From positions 3,367 to 17,205 of the forward strand of contig CAJUHQ010000077.1 of NCBI GenBank assembly GCA_910586095.1: a stretch of 13,839 nucleotides of DNA. The letters run 5' to 3'. The notes under the pieces were generated by a model. That model saw only the letters and a program-made list of their open reading frames with translations, did not search any database and had not been told where the DNA came from. Source of the stretch: an uncultured Lachnospiraceae bacterium. Its GTDB lineage: Bacteria > Bacillota > Clostridia > Lachnospirales > Lachnospiraceae. The position numbers and the translations under genes are program-made. Below are positions 7,180-13,839 of the stretch, one piece after another; position 1 is the stretch's first letter; each line of letters opens with the position of its first letter.

Positions 7180-7289
7180 GATTTATCTTTATCAGCCACC
7201 ATATGAACCATCTTAGTCGGATCAAGCTATATCTGATTACAATTTAAATTTGCTTCGCGAATAATATCCAAAAGCAAATTTGGGCATCA
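7164..7289 (-). pseudogene. Possible remnant of a coding sequence (uncertain)
   Basis: In the 210-base gap between the DUF1015 gene and mscS, one minus-strand frame reads protein-like sequence, LLLDIIREANLNCNQI, a TAG stop, then LDPTKMVHMVADKDKSSQVL and a second stop. Charge and hydrophobic spacing look like a real protein rather than random AT-rich translation, but there is no start with a ribosome site and I do not recognise a family. Chance is a real possibility. The rest of the gap is AT-rich without a terminator hairpin. Confidence 0.2.
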
Positions 7290-7312
7290 ACTCAAATTTA
7301 GTACATCTGTTT

Positions 7313-8557
7313 CTACTCATTTATTCCATGAATAAATAGGCCACTTCTAAGTTTTGGTTCAAACCAAGTTGATTTTGGTGGCATGAGTAACCCTGCGTCT
7401 GCCACGCGAAAAAGTTCATGAATTGAAGTTGGATACATAGCAAACGCAACCTTTGCATCTGATTTTACCCTTCTTTCAAGTTCGTCCATTCCTCTGATCC
7501 CCCCTACAAAATCAATGCGCTGATCTGTTTTCGGATCTGTAATTCCTAAAATCGGTGAAAGTACATAATTTTGTAAGATTGCTACATCCAACCCCTCTAC
7601 AGGATCATCACTTTGAAATGCTTCTTTTGCCTCTAACAAATACCACACCCCATCCAAATACATACCTACCTGTCCCTTACTGGTTGGTTTCTGACATCCA
7701 TTGTCTGAACTGTTGACAATCGTATAAATCTGGGAAATCGCTGCTAAAAACTCCTCTGAAGTTTGTCCATTCAAATCTTTGACTACTCTGTTATAGTCCA
7801 TAATAAAAAGCTCTTCATCCGCAAAAAGTACTGATAAAAAATAATTAAATGCCTCCTTACCCGTATAATTGGGCTGCTGATTGCGCTTGTTCAATCCTAC
7901 TTTCACCGCAGAGGCACAGCGGTGATGTCCATCTGCTATGTATATCTGAGAAATCTGTTCAAATGCTGTCTGTATCGCTGCTATCCCTTCATCTTCACAA
8001 ATACACCACACTCTATGTATAACATTATCCTCTGCAACAAAATCATAGAGTGGCTTTTTCTTCTTTGTTTGATTGATCTGTTCTCTGATCGCTTCATTTG
8101 CTCTATATGCAAGAAAAATAGGACCTGTCTGGGCCTTGCATATTTCCACATGATGTATGCGATCAAGCTCCTTATCCGCGCGAGTATTCTCATGTTTTTT
8201 TATGATCTGATTGACATAATCGTCAACACTTGCACATGCTACAATTCCTGTCTGCATCCTTCCATTCATTGTAAGTTCATAAACATAATATACAGGCTTG
8301 TCTTCCTGCACAAAAATTCCTGTTTTAATTCTCTCCCAAAGTAAATCATGAGCCTTTTGATATACTTCATCTGCATAGATATCCACGCTATCATCAAACT
8401 GTGTCTCTGCTCTGTCTATATTTAAAAAAGATAAGGGTCTACCCTTTACTGCCTCGCATGCTTCTTTGCGATTGTATACATCATAGGGAAGCGCTGCTAT
8501 TTCGGCCTCCAATCCCTCCTTGGGTCTGTATGCTCTAAAGGGCTTGATTACTGCCAT
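7313..8557 (-). CDS. DUF1015 family protein
   Basis: A 414-residue cytosolic protein of the DUF1015 (SpoOJ/ParA/ParB/repB-linked, HTH_42-like annotation in some databases) family; biochemical role unknown. Recognised by the N-terminal IKPFRAYRP...LPYDVY (4-28), the KKHENTRADKELDRIHHVE segment (120-138) with its HExT motif, IADGHHRCASA (207-217), and the C-terminal MPPKSTWFEPKLRSGLFIH, all typical of the family. The ATG at 8557 is chosen because GGAGG lies eight bases upstream and the conserved MAVIKPF begins there; a longer in-frame start at 8680 would add 41 residues that do not look conserved. In Lachnospiraceae this gene often sits close to serC-serA, as here (about 1.5 kb away). A metabolic link to serine synthesis is inference from neighbourhood only. 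Confidence 0.9.
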   Translation of the reverse strand: MAVIKPFRAYRPKEGLEAEIAALPYDVYNRKEACEAVKGRPLSFLNIDRAETQFDDSVDIYADEVYQKAHDLLWERIKTGIFVQEDKPVYYVYELTMNGRMQTGIVACASVDDYVNQIIKKHENTRADKELDRIHHVEICKAQTGPIFLAYRANEAIREQINQTKKKKPLYDFVAEDNVIHRVWCICEDEGIAAIQTAFEQISQIYIADGHHRCASAVKVGLNKRNQQPNYTGKEAFNYFLSVLFADEELFIMDYNRVVKDLNGQTSEEFLAAISQIYTIVNSSDNGCQKPTSKGQVGMYLDGVWYLLEAKEAFQSDDPVEGLDVAILQNYVLSPILGITDPKTDQRIDFVGGIRGMDELERRVKSDAKVAFAMYPTSIHELFRVADAGLLMPPKSTWFEPKLRSGLFIHGINE

Positions 8558-8618
8558 ATCAATATACCTCCTACTTTCTGCCTCAATCTTTTTGTACCCT
8601 TTGTAAAATGATAATTTT

Positions 8619-8647
8619 ATTTTATCATGTAACAATGTTGCACGCAA
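8619..8647 (-). promoter_or_regulatory. Candidate sigma-A promoter of the DUF1015 gene
   Basis: Minus strand TTGCGT (8647-8642), 17 bases, TAAAAT (8624-8619, five of six consensus bases), about 60 bases before the ATG. The -35 matches only its first three bases. Confidence 0.4.
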
Positions 8648-8832
8648 GGTATATTGTGCAAATCCCCCTTTATAAGTCACAGTTTAATCTTGCTTAATTT
8701 ATTCCCACTTGCTAATTGCAACAATTTATCATATGGTTTAACGTCACGAATAAAGTCTATAAAATTAAACATTCTATTATATAAATAACAACTCAACATT
8801 ACAGCACAGATCATGTAACAGTTCAGCCATGC

Positions 8833-8897
8833 AAAATTGAATATACAAAATGCTGTTGGGAGCTTGCTCGCATAAGGCATTTTGTATATTCGATTTT
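8833..8897. repeat. Long imperfect palindrome, possible dispersed repeat (MITE-like)
   Basis: Arms of 21 bases at 8833-8853 and 8877-8897 are complementary at 20 positions (one G-T/C-A difference), around a 23-base loop that itself holds GAGC-TT-GCTC (8861-8870 region). A second small GC-rich hairpin, GGGC-GGAC-GCCC, follows at 8901-8912. GC content and structure differ from the AT-rich surroundings, and no long T-run follows on either strand, so it is not a normal terminator. It lies between divergent genes. A mobile palindromic unit is my inference; copy number cannot be seen from one window. Confidence 0.6.
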
Positions 8898-9196
8898 ATA
8901 GGGCGGACGCCCGACATGAAATGGGTATGACTGAATAGTAACCAGATAATAATAAATGTATTTTTTGCATCTTGCAATCAATAAAAAAATATGATAAAGT
9001 AAATTAGAAAATTGTGTTTTACTCTTATTTTTATAGATTACCTTTCTGCTCACGACCTTTTTGCTTTTGATATTTAAATGAGACGTATACATCCAAATAT
9101 ACAATAAATTGGGGAATACATACCTTTTTTAATAATAAACAATACTATATACAATATGAATAAAACGGTTACAAATTGAATTTTTTCGATTATTAA

Positions 9197-9226
9197 TTGG
9201 TTAATGACTATATCAATTATTATACA
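9197..9226 (+). promoter_or_regulatory. Weak candidate promoter of the orphan small gene
   Basis: TTGGTT (9197-9202), 18 bases, TATACA (9221-9226), about 42 bases before the ATG; TATTAT at 9218-9223 with 15-base spacing is an alternative. Both boxes are partial matches. Confidence 0.3.
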
Positions 9227-9267
9227 TAAACTTTTCAAGACTACTTAAAAAAGAAAGGAAAAATCAA

Positions 9268-9543
9268 ATGACGCCAGAAGACAAAATTTTGCTTGAACGC
9301 ATCAATGAATATGCTGATAAAGTACTAAAAGATTTTGATCCTCAAAAAACTCGAGTTTCTTTTCAGCTTGAAAAACTTAAACCTATTATGGAAGAGATTG
9401 CAAAAGAACAGGGCTCTACCATCGAAGATATATTTATTAAATATATGGATTTGGCAAGTCAAGTCACGGCTGATAAGGAAACAAAATTTCAAAATACTAT
9501 TGGAAATATGACTAAATATGGAGATATACACGACGCATATTAA
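9268..9543 (+). CDS. Small hypothetical protein, 91 residues
   Basis: Only protein gene on the plus strand. The product is soluble and predicted mostly helical and charged: MTPEDKILLERINEYADKVL, then amphipathic stretches with EKLKPIMEEIAKEQG and TIEDIFIKYMDLASQ, and a Gly/Asn/Tyr-rich tail. There is no signal peptide, membrane segment or metal-binding motif. The ATG is preceded by AAAGGA at eight bases, the reading frame ends with two tandem stops (TAA TAG), and a perfect terminator follows ten bases later, so expression as a single-gene unit is well supported. I do not recognise a family with a known role; I think similar short proteins occur in other Lachnospiraceae, but this is recollection. 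No neighbour points to a function. Confidence 0.8.
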   Translation: MTPEDKILLERINEYADKVLKDFDPQKTRVSFQLEKLKPIMEEIAKEQGSTIEDIFIKYMDLASQVTADKETKFQNTIGNMTKYGDIHDAY

Positions 9544-9553
9544 TAGCCACAAA

Positions 9554-9593
9554 GACAGCAAAAAAAGGATGTCTCCATCCTTTTTTTACTGTC
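9554..9593. terminator. Bidirectional intrinsic terminator shared by convergent transcripts
   Basis: GACAG-C-A7-GGATG (9554-9571), loop TCTC, then CATCC-T7-A-CTGTC (9576-9593). The GGATG/CATCC core is followed by T7 on the plus strand and, by symmetry, by T7 on the minus strand; the A7/T7 and outer GACAG/CTGTC also pair. It ends the orphan gene (stop at 9543) and can stop minus-strand transcripts arriving from serA. Confidence 0.92.
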
Positions 9594-10028
9594 TTTGGTT
9601 GCTTGTGCCCCATACACAAGTCTTACCTTTTACACAGATCGCCGTATCTACACAAATTCCCCCAATTCGCTTCCGATAAGCCATCCCTTTTTACACAAAA
9701 GAAACTTCGCTAAAACGCTTTATCTATATATCGTAAAAAAGAACTGTGTTCTAAAAAGTGTGTAACGTTGTTTCTATAGGTAAAGTATTACACATTTATT
9801 GCACCTTGTCAATGACTTTTTCCTGAATTTTAAAGATTTTTAACAACTTCCAACTCTTTTTGACACCTTCTATCATTTTTTCCACATAAAAAGCAGAACC
9901 TATTCTATATAGTAAATACTCTTTATAAAAACATCGCATTATAGATCATATTGATATCTTACCATATGTAATATTTTTCTTAATAAAGTGTTTTTTACTT
10001 TTATAGTAACAGTGTTCTGCTCTTCTTT
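9594..10028. other. 435-base gene-free region downstream of serA
   Basis: No coding sequence recognised. It contains four TACACA copies (9613, 9631, 9649, 9692), the pair TGTGTAA/TTACACA (9759-9765 and 9788-9794) and, at 9892-10021, a long-range inverted repeat. Much of it is AT-rich. It may be the 3' untranslated region of the serC-serA message running to the terminator at 9554-9593. Confidence 0.55.
9892..10021. repeat. Long-range inverted repeat after serA
   Basis: AGCAGAAC (9892-9899) and GTTCTGCT (10014-10021) are perfectly complementary and separated by 114 bases. In minus-strand RNA the stem can extend to 12 pairs using G-U pairs, and its 3' arm runs into U4, beginning just after the serA stop. 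It could be a large-loop terminator or close a structured 3' element; the loop is AT-rich and holds only short internal hairpins. Confidence 0.4.
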
Positions 10029-11192
10029 TTATTTTACTACTCGTACACGAAATACACCTTCAATATTTTTTAGCCGCTCAATAATTTTTTCGTCTGCTGC
10101 CTTCTCAATATCCATCAATGTGTATGCATATTCGCCTCTTGATTTGTTAGTCATATCACTAATATTGATGCCTACCTCACCAAAAGCGGCCGTAAACTGT
10201 GTAATCATATTGGCAATATTTTTGTGAAGTACTGCTACTCTTCCCACATTTGCACATACACCCATATCACAAGCTGGATAATTTACGCTGTTGCGAATCG
10301 TACCATTTTCTAAGTAATCCTTCAACTCATCTACTGCCATCATCGCACAGTTATCCTCTGATTCTTCTGTGGATGCTCCTAAATGGGGGATCACAATACA
10401 TCCCTTCTGTCCTGCTGTAGTGGGATTAGGAAAATCTGAGACATACTTTTTCACTTTTCCTGACTGGAGCGCAGCTAACATATCCTTCTCATTGACAAGC
10501 TGATCTCTTGCAAAATTAAGCACAATAACATCTTGCTTCATCTTTTCAATAGCTGCCGCATCAATCATTCCCTTTGTCGCATCCATCAATGGTACATGGA
10601 CAGTGATAAAGTCGCACTCTGCATAAATCTCATCCATATTCTTTACAAGCTTTACTTCCCGTGTCATTTTGAGTGCTGCTTCCACAGAAAGATAGGGATC
10701 ATAACCATATACTTCCATGCCGAGCGCTACGGCTGCATTTGCCACTCTCACACCAATTGCACCTAAGCCCAAAACACCAAGTTTCTTACCCTGAATCTCA
10801 GTTCCCGCAAAATTCTTTTTTGCCTTCTCAGCATCCTTAGCAATGGTGCTATCTTCTGCATTTTCTTTTACCCATTCAATTCCACCAACAATGTCACGTG
10901 ATGCGAGAAGCAGTCCTGCAAGTACTAGCTCCTTCACGCCATTTGCATTGGCTCCAGGGGTATTAAACACTACAATTCCTTGTTCTGCACACTGATCGAG
11001 AGGAATATTGTTGACACCTGCTCCCGCTCTTGCTACTGCAAGAAGTGATTTAGGAAGTTCCATCTCATGCATGGACGCACTTCTTACAAGTACTCCCTCC
11101 GCGTTTGTTATATCTTCTGTCTTTTGATAATTCTCTGTAAATTTTGACAACCCTATCTGTGAGATTGGATTCAAACAATGATATTGATACAT
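10029..11192 (-). CDS. serA: D-3-phosphoglycerate dehydrogenase
   Basis: Oxidises 3-phosphoglycerate to phosphohydroxypyruvate with NAD, the first step of serine synthesis. The 387-residue protein is the short form: a substrate domain (1-95 and about 285-305), NAD-binding Rossmann domain with GLGAIG (142-147) and Asp165 (YGYDPY), and a C-terminal ACT domain (about 315-387) that may sense serine. Catalytic Arg229 (NFARDQLVNE) and His270 (IPHLGAST) are visible. The usual DVFxxEP motif that carries the catalytic Glu is SDFPNPT here, so that acid is not in its normal place; I believe this subgroup is common in Clostridia. The ATG overlaps the serC stop (TAATG) and GGAGG lies ten bases upstream inside serC, so the two are translationally coupled. 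Confidence 0.96.
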   Translation of the reverse strand: MYQYHCLNPISQIGLSKFTENYQKTEDITNAEGVLVRSASMHEMELPKSLLAVARAGAGVNNIPLDQCAEQGIVVFNTPGANANGVKELVLAGLLLASRDIVGGIEWVKENAEDSTIAKDAEKAKKNFAGTEIQGKKLGVLGLGAIGVRVANAAVALGMEVYGYDPYLSVEAALKMTREVKLVKNMDEIYAECDFITVHVPLMDATKGMIDAAAIEKMKQDVIVLNFARDQLVNEKDMLAALQSGKVKKYVSDFPNPTTAGQKGCIVIPHLGASTEESEDNCAMMAVDELKDYLENGTIRNSVNYPACDMGVCANVGRVAVLHKNIANMITQFTAAFGEVGINISDMTNKSRGEYAYTLMDIEKAADEKIIERLKNIEGVFRVRVVK

Positions 11193-12274
11193 TATGCGTT
11201 TGCCTCCTCAAATTTCTTCATAAATTCCACAAGTTTCTCAACGCCTTCAATTGGCATCGCATTGTAGATGCTTGCACGCATACCACCAACGCTTCTATGT
11301 CCCTTCAAGTTCTCAAAACCTGCCTCTTTTGCTTCCTTAACAAACTTTGCATCCAGTTCTTGGCTGCCAGTTACGAACGGAACATTCATCAAAGAACGAT
11401 CTTCTTTGCGAACAGTTCCTTTAAAAAGTTTGCTCTCATCTAAGAAATCATATAAAATCTTTGCTTTTTTCTCATTGTGAGCCTTCATTTGTACAAGGCC
11501 ACCTTGCTTTTTGATCCACTTAAATACTTTTCCACAAATATAAATACCATATGCTGGTGGAGTATTGTAAAGAGAATTATTATCTGCATGTGTTTTATAC
11601 TTGAGCATTGTCGGCGTACCTGGCAATACATCATCTGTGATAAGATCTTCTCTAATAATGACAATCACCACACCTGCAGGGCCAATGTTCTTTTGAACAC
11701 CACCATAGATCACACCATATTTTGTGACATCTACTGGCTCAGAAAGAAAACAAGAGGACACATCTGACACAAGCGTTTTGCCCTTTGTATTTGGCAATGT
11801 CTGATATTTTGTACCATAGATCGTGTTGTTCTCACAGATATACACATAATCTGCATCCTCAGAAATTGGCAAATCCGAACAATCTGGAATATATGAGAAT
11901 GTCTGATCCTCACTAGAAGCAATTTTGTTTGCCTTTCCATAAAGGCATGCTTCCTGATAGGCTTTTTTTGCCCACTGGCCAGTGACGATATAGTCTGCCA
12001 CCCCATTTTTCATCAGATTCATAGGGATCATCGCAAATTGTTGACTTGCACCTCCCTGCAAAAACAACACTTTATAGTTGTCTGGTATGTTCATCAACTC
12101 TCTTAAATCGGCCTCTGCCTCCTGAATAATCGTCTCATAAGCTTTTGAGCGATGACTCATCTCCATCACCGACATACCTGTTCCTCTATAATCTAACATT
12201 TCATCTGCAGCTTCTTTTAGAACTTCCTCAGGCAAAACTGCTGGACCTGCTGAAAAGTTATACACTCTTGACAA
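11192..12274 (-). CDS. serC: Phosphoserine aminotransferase
   Basis: PLP enzyme converting phosphohydroxypyruvate and glutamate to phosphoserine and 2-oxoglutarate, the second step of serine synthesis. The 360-residue length is typical. Visible: N-terminal YNFSAGPAVLP (5-15), phosphate-site GGASQQF (74-80), Trp101 stacking on the cofactor (TGQWAKKA), Asp171 (VSDVSS), the Schiff-base Lys195 (GGVQKNIGPAG), HADNNSLYNTPP, and the C-terminal GHRSVGGMRASIYNAMP. The start is TTG at 12274-12272, seven bases after GGAGGGG; there is no ATG before the conserved region, so TTG is secure. It overlaps serA by one base and forms an operon with it. No serB is in the window. Confidence 0.96.
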   Translation of the reverse strand: MSRVYNFSAGPAVLPEEVLKEAADEMLDYRGTGMSVMEMSHRSKAYETIIQEAEADLRELMNIPDNYKVLFLQGGASQQFAMIPMNLMKNGVADYIVTGQWAKKAYQEACLYGKANKIASSEDQTFSYIPDCSDLPISEDADYVYICENNTIYGTKYQTLPNTKGKTLVSDVSSCFLSEPVDVTKYGVIYGGVQKNIGPAGVVIVIIREDLITDDVLPGTPTMLKYKTHADNNSLYNTPPAYGIYICGKVFKWIKKQGGLVQMKAHNEKKAKILYDFLDESKLFKGTVRKEDRSLMNVPFVTGSQELDAKFVKEAKEAGFENLKGHRSVGGMRASIYNAMPIEGVEKLVEFMKKFEEANA

Positions 12275-12315
12275 TTTTTTACCCCTCCTGATTTTTTAAC
12301 TGAGACTCTTTTCCC

Positions 12316-12347
12316 ATTATATTATAAACAACACTTTGCAAGAACAA
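12316..12347 (-). promoter_or_regulatory. Promoter of the serC-serA operon (double -10)
   Basis: Two overlapping perfect TATAAT boxes in TATAATATAAT (minus strand, 12326-12316), about 42 bases before the serC TTG. Candidate -35 elements are TTGTTC (12347-12342; 15 or 20 bases away) and TTGCAA (12341-12336; 14 bases from the nearer box), none ideally spaced. The leader is too short for a T-box or other riboswitch. Confidence 0.6.
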
Positions 12348-12419
12348 TAAAAATAACCATCTCTTTGTTACAAGATAAATGTACAATCTATAATGATACA
12401 AAACTCTTGTGATAAATCA

Positions 12420-13839
12420 TTATTCCTTTTGACTCAGATCCTCGGCATCAAACGCCTCACTGATAGCAGCTCCCGCTGGAACCATCGGGAATACCTTGTC
12501 ATCCTCCTCAATCACACATTCAATCACTACTGGTTTGTTTAAAGAAATTGCCTTCTCAATAGCAGGTGCAACTTCCTCTTTTTTGGTGACACGGATAGCC
12601 TCACACCCTAATCCTTCCGAAACCTTAATAAAATCCACCTTGTCTGTAAGAATAGTCTGAGAATATCTCTTGTCATAAAATAATGTCTGCCACTGTCTTA
12701 CCATACCGAGAACATGATTGTTTATAATAATCTGTATAATTGGAATATTATAGCGACTCGCTGTTGCAAGTTCATTCATATTCATTCTAAAACAACCATC
12801 CCCACCAATATTGACACAAATCTTATCTGGTTTTCCGACCTTTGCACCGATACAAGCCCCAAGGCCATATCCCATTGTCCCAAGGCCACCAGAAGAAAGG
12901 AATGTACGTGGCTGTGTATAACGATAGTACTGCGCTGCCCACATTTGATGCTGTCCTACATCAGTAGAAATAATTGCGTTACCATCTGTCAATCGATAAA
13001 GTTCTTCAATCACATAAGGGCAGGTGAGTTTGTCAGTCTCATATTTCAATGGATATTTTTCCTTCAATTCTTTGATATAAGTAACCCACTCTTCATGATT
13101 CTGAGGCTCTAACTTGCTATTTAACTCCTTGAGCACTGTCTTTAAGTCCCCAATAATAGCCGCATCCGTCTTAATATTTTTGTTGATTTCCGCCGCATCA
13201 ATATCAATATGTACAATTTTGGCATTCTGTGCAAATTTCTTTGAATTGCCTATCACTCTATCTGTAAACCGCGCTCCTAATGCGATCAATAAATCACACT
13301 GACTTACCCCATAATTTGAAGTCTTTGTGCCATGCATGCCAATCATTCCTGTATAAAGTTCGCTTTTTCCATCAAAAGCGCCTTTTGCCATAAGCGTATC
13401 ACACACAGGCGCCTGTATCTTTTCTGCAAACTCCTTGACTTCTCTAGAAGCTCCCGAGATAATAGCACCTCCGCCAAGATAAATAAATGGCTTTTTTGCC
13501 TGCCTAATCAGTTCCAATGCAACCTGAATGTCCTCTTGTGTATAATGATTCTCTAAAACTGGCTGCTCTGCTTTTTCTGGAACAAACTCACATTTATTTG
13601 CAGTGACATCTTTTGTGATATCAACCAATACAGGCCCCGGCCGTCCTGATTTTGCTATCACAAACGCCTTGCGAAGAGTCTCTGCAAGCTTTGTGACATC
13701 CTTTACAATAAAGCCATGCTTTGTAATTGGCATTGTTACGCCTGCGATATCAACTTCCTGAAAACTGTCTTTTCCGAGCAGAGGAAGCGTTACATTGGCA
13801 GTGATCGCAACCATAGGAACAGAATCCATATATGCAGTC
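12420..13839 (-). CDS. ilvB: Acetolactate synthase large subunit, 5' end beyond the window
   Basis: TPP-dependent enzyme making 2-acetolactate or 2-aceto-2-hydroxybutyrate in valine, leucine and isoleucine synthesis. The visible 473 codons are open to the right edge: the frame reads TAYMDSVPMVAITANV there, matching the interior of the family, so the first roughly 90 residues, including the catalytic Glu, are missing and the internal Met at 13829 is not the start. Counting from that Met: FAD/central domain about 95-245 (IYLGGGA, LGARFTDRV), TPP motif GDGCFRMN...NN (343-371), and VLGMVRQWQTLFYDKRYS (373-390), typical of biosynthetic AHAS. The C-terminus ends at SQKE. The regulatory subunit (ilvN/ilvH) is not downstream, so it must lie elsewhere or be encoded separately. 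A separate promoter follows for serC. Confidence 0.96.
   Translation of the reverse strand, partial: TAYMDSVPMVAITANVTLPLLGKDSFQEVDIAGVTMPITKHGFIVKDVTKLAETLRKAFVIAKSGRPGPVLVDITKDVTANKCEFVPEKAEQPVLENHYTQEDIQVALELIRQAKKPFIYLGGGAIISGASREVKEFAEKIQAPVCDTLMAKGAFDGKSELYTGMIGMHGTKTSNYGVSQCDLLIALGARFTDRVIGNSKKFAQNAKIVHIDIDAAEINKNIKTDAAIIGDLKTVLKELNSKLEPQNHEEWVTYIKELKEKYPLKYETDKLTCPYVIEELYRLTDGNAIISTDVGQHQMWAAQYYRYTQPRTFLSSGGLGTMGYGLGACIGAKVGKPDKICVNIGGDGCFRMNMNELATASRYNIPIIQIIINNHVLGMVRQWQTLFYDKRYSQTILTDKVDFIKVSEGLGCEAIRVTKKEEVAPAIEKAISLNKPVVIECVIEEDDKVFPMVPAGAAISEAFDAEDLSQKE

Larger units (their letters stand above)
8681..9267. other. 587-base gene-free region between divergent genes
   Basis: Between the DUF1015 gene upstream region and the orphan gene on the plus strand. 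It holds the palindromic element at 8833-8897 with its adjacent GC-rich hairpin, then AT-rich DNA (8990-9240) and the promoter zone of the orphan gene. A short minus-strand stretch near 8679-8780 (FIDFIRDVKPYDKLLQLASG) looks faintly protein-like but has no start signal. No RNA gene, riboswitch or conserved protein was recognised. Confidence 0.6.

Noticed and set aside
8677..8780. Faintly protein-like end FIDFIRDVKPYDKLLQLASG before the DUF1015 promoter
   Set aside because: No start signal, no family recognised, and it overlaps promoter DNA; left as a possible remnant only.
8823..9104. 93-codon minus-strand frame (and two overlapping frames) across the palindromic element
   Set aside because: Starts lack ribosome sites and several frames stay open through the same palindrome, which is typical of repeats, not genes.
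12275..12419. T-box or amino-acid riboswitch in front of serC
   Set aside because: The gap is 145 bases and the predicted leader about 35-40 bases; no T-box core sequence or terminator/antiterminator pair is visible.
1..13839. Defence islands, prophage, insertion sequences, CRISPR arrays, tRNA or rRNA genes
   Set aside because: No transposase, integrase, repeat-spacer pattern, cloverleaf or rRNA signature was seen; gene content is housekeeping throughout.

Overview
This is an ordinary-looking chromosomal stretch of a low-GC, endospore-forming Clostridia member. It is most likely Lachnospiraceae: there is an intact sporulation sigma factor sigK without a pro-sequence, a serC-serA pair of the type seen in that family with a DUF1015 gene nearby, strong AGGAGG-type ribosome binding sites, and AT-rich intergenic DNA. 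The genus cannot be fixed from the sequence alone. All recognisable protein genes lie on the minus strand except one small orphan gene, so gene order below is read from low to high coordinates although transcription mostly runs the other way.

Region 1-2000: DNA uptake and recombination genes. A dprA 5' part at the window edge is broken by an apparent one-base frameshift, and comM/yifB lies upstream of it in the usual order. Region 2000-2900: sigK, with a TTG start and a promoter fitting both sigma-E (-10) and sigma-K consensus, which suggests mother-cell expression and autoregulation. A strong intrinsic terminator separates it from the next gene. Region 2900-6160: a secreted lipoprotein with tandem OB-like beta domains and an unusually structured leader, dihydrofolate reductase (folA, TTG start), and a beta-CASP metallo-beta-lactamase RNA-processing-type enzyme. 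Region 6240-8560: an MscS mechanosensitive channel and a DUF1015 protein.

Region 8560-10028 is gene-poor. It carries a 21-bp imperfect palindrome that looks like a dispersed repetitive element, a 91-residue orphan gene on the plus strand, a perfect bidirectional terminator shared by that gene and serA, phased TACACA repeats, and a long-range inverted repeat. Region 10029-13839: amino-acid biosynthesis. serC and serA overlap by one base and form a serine operon behind their own promoter. They are preceded by ilvB (acetolactate synthase large subunit), which runs off the right edge.

I found no phage, insertion sequence, CRISPR array, toxin-antitoxin pair, tRNA or rRNA, and no clearly new multi-gene system. 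The items most worth a second look are the broken dprA, the sigK promoter/start arrangement, the palindromic element at about 8.83-8.90 kb, the lipoprotein leader, and the orphan gene at 9.27 kb.
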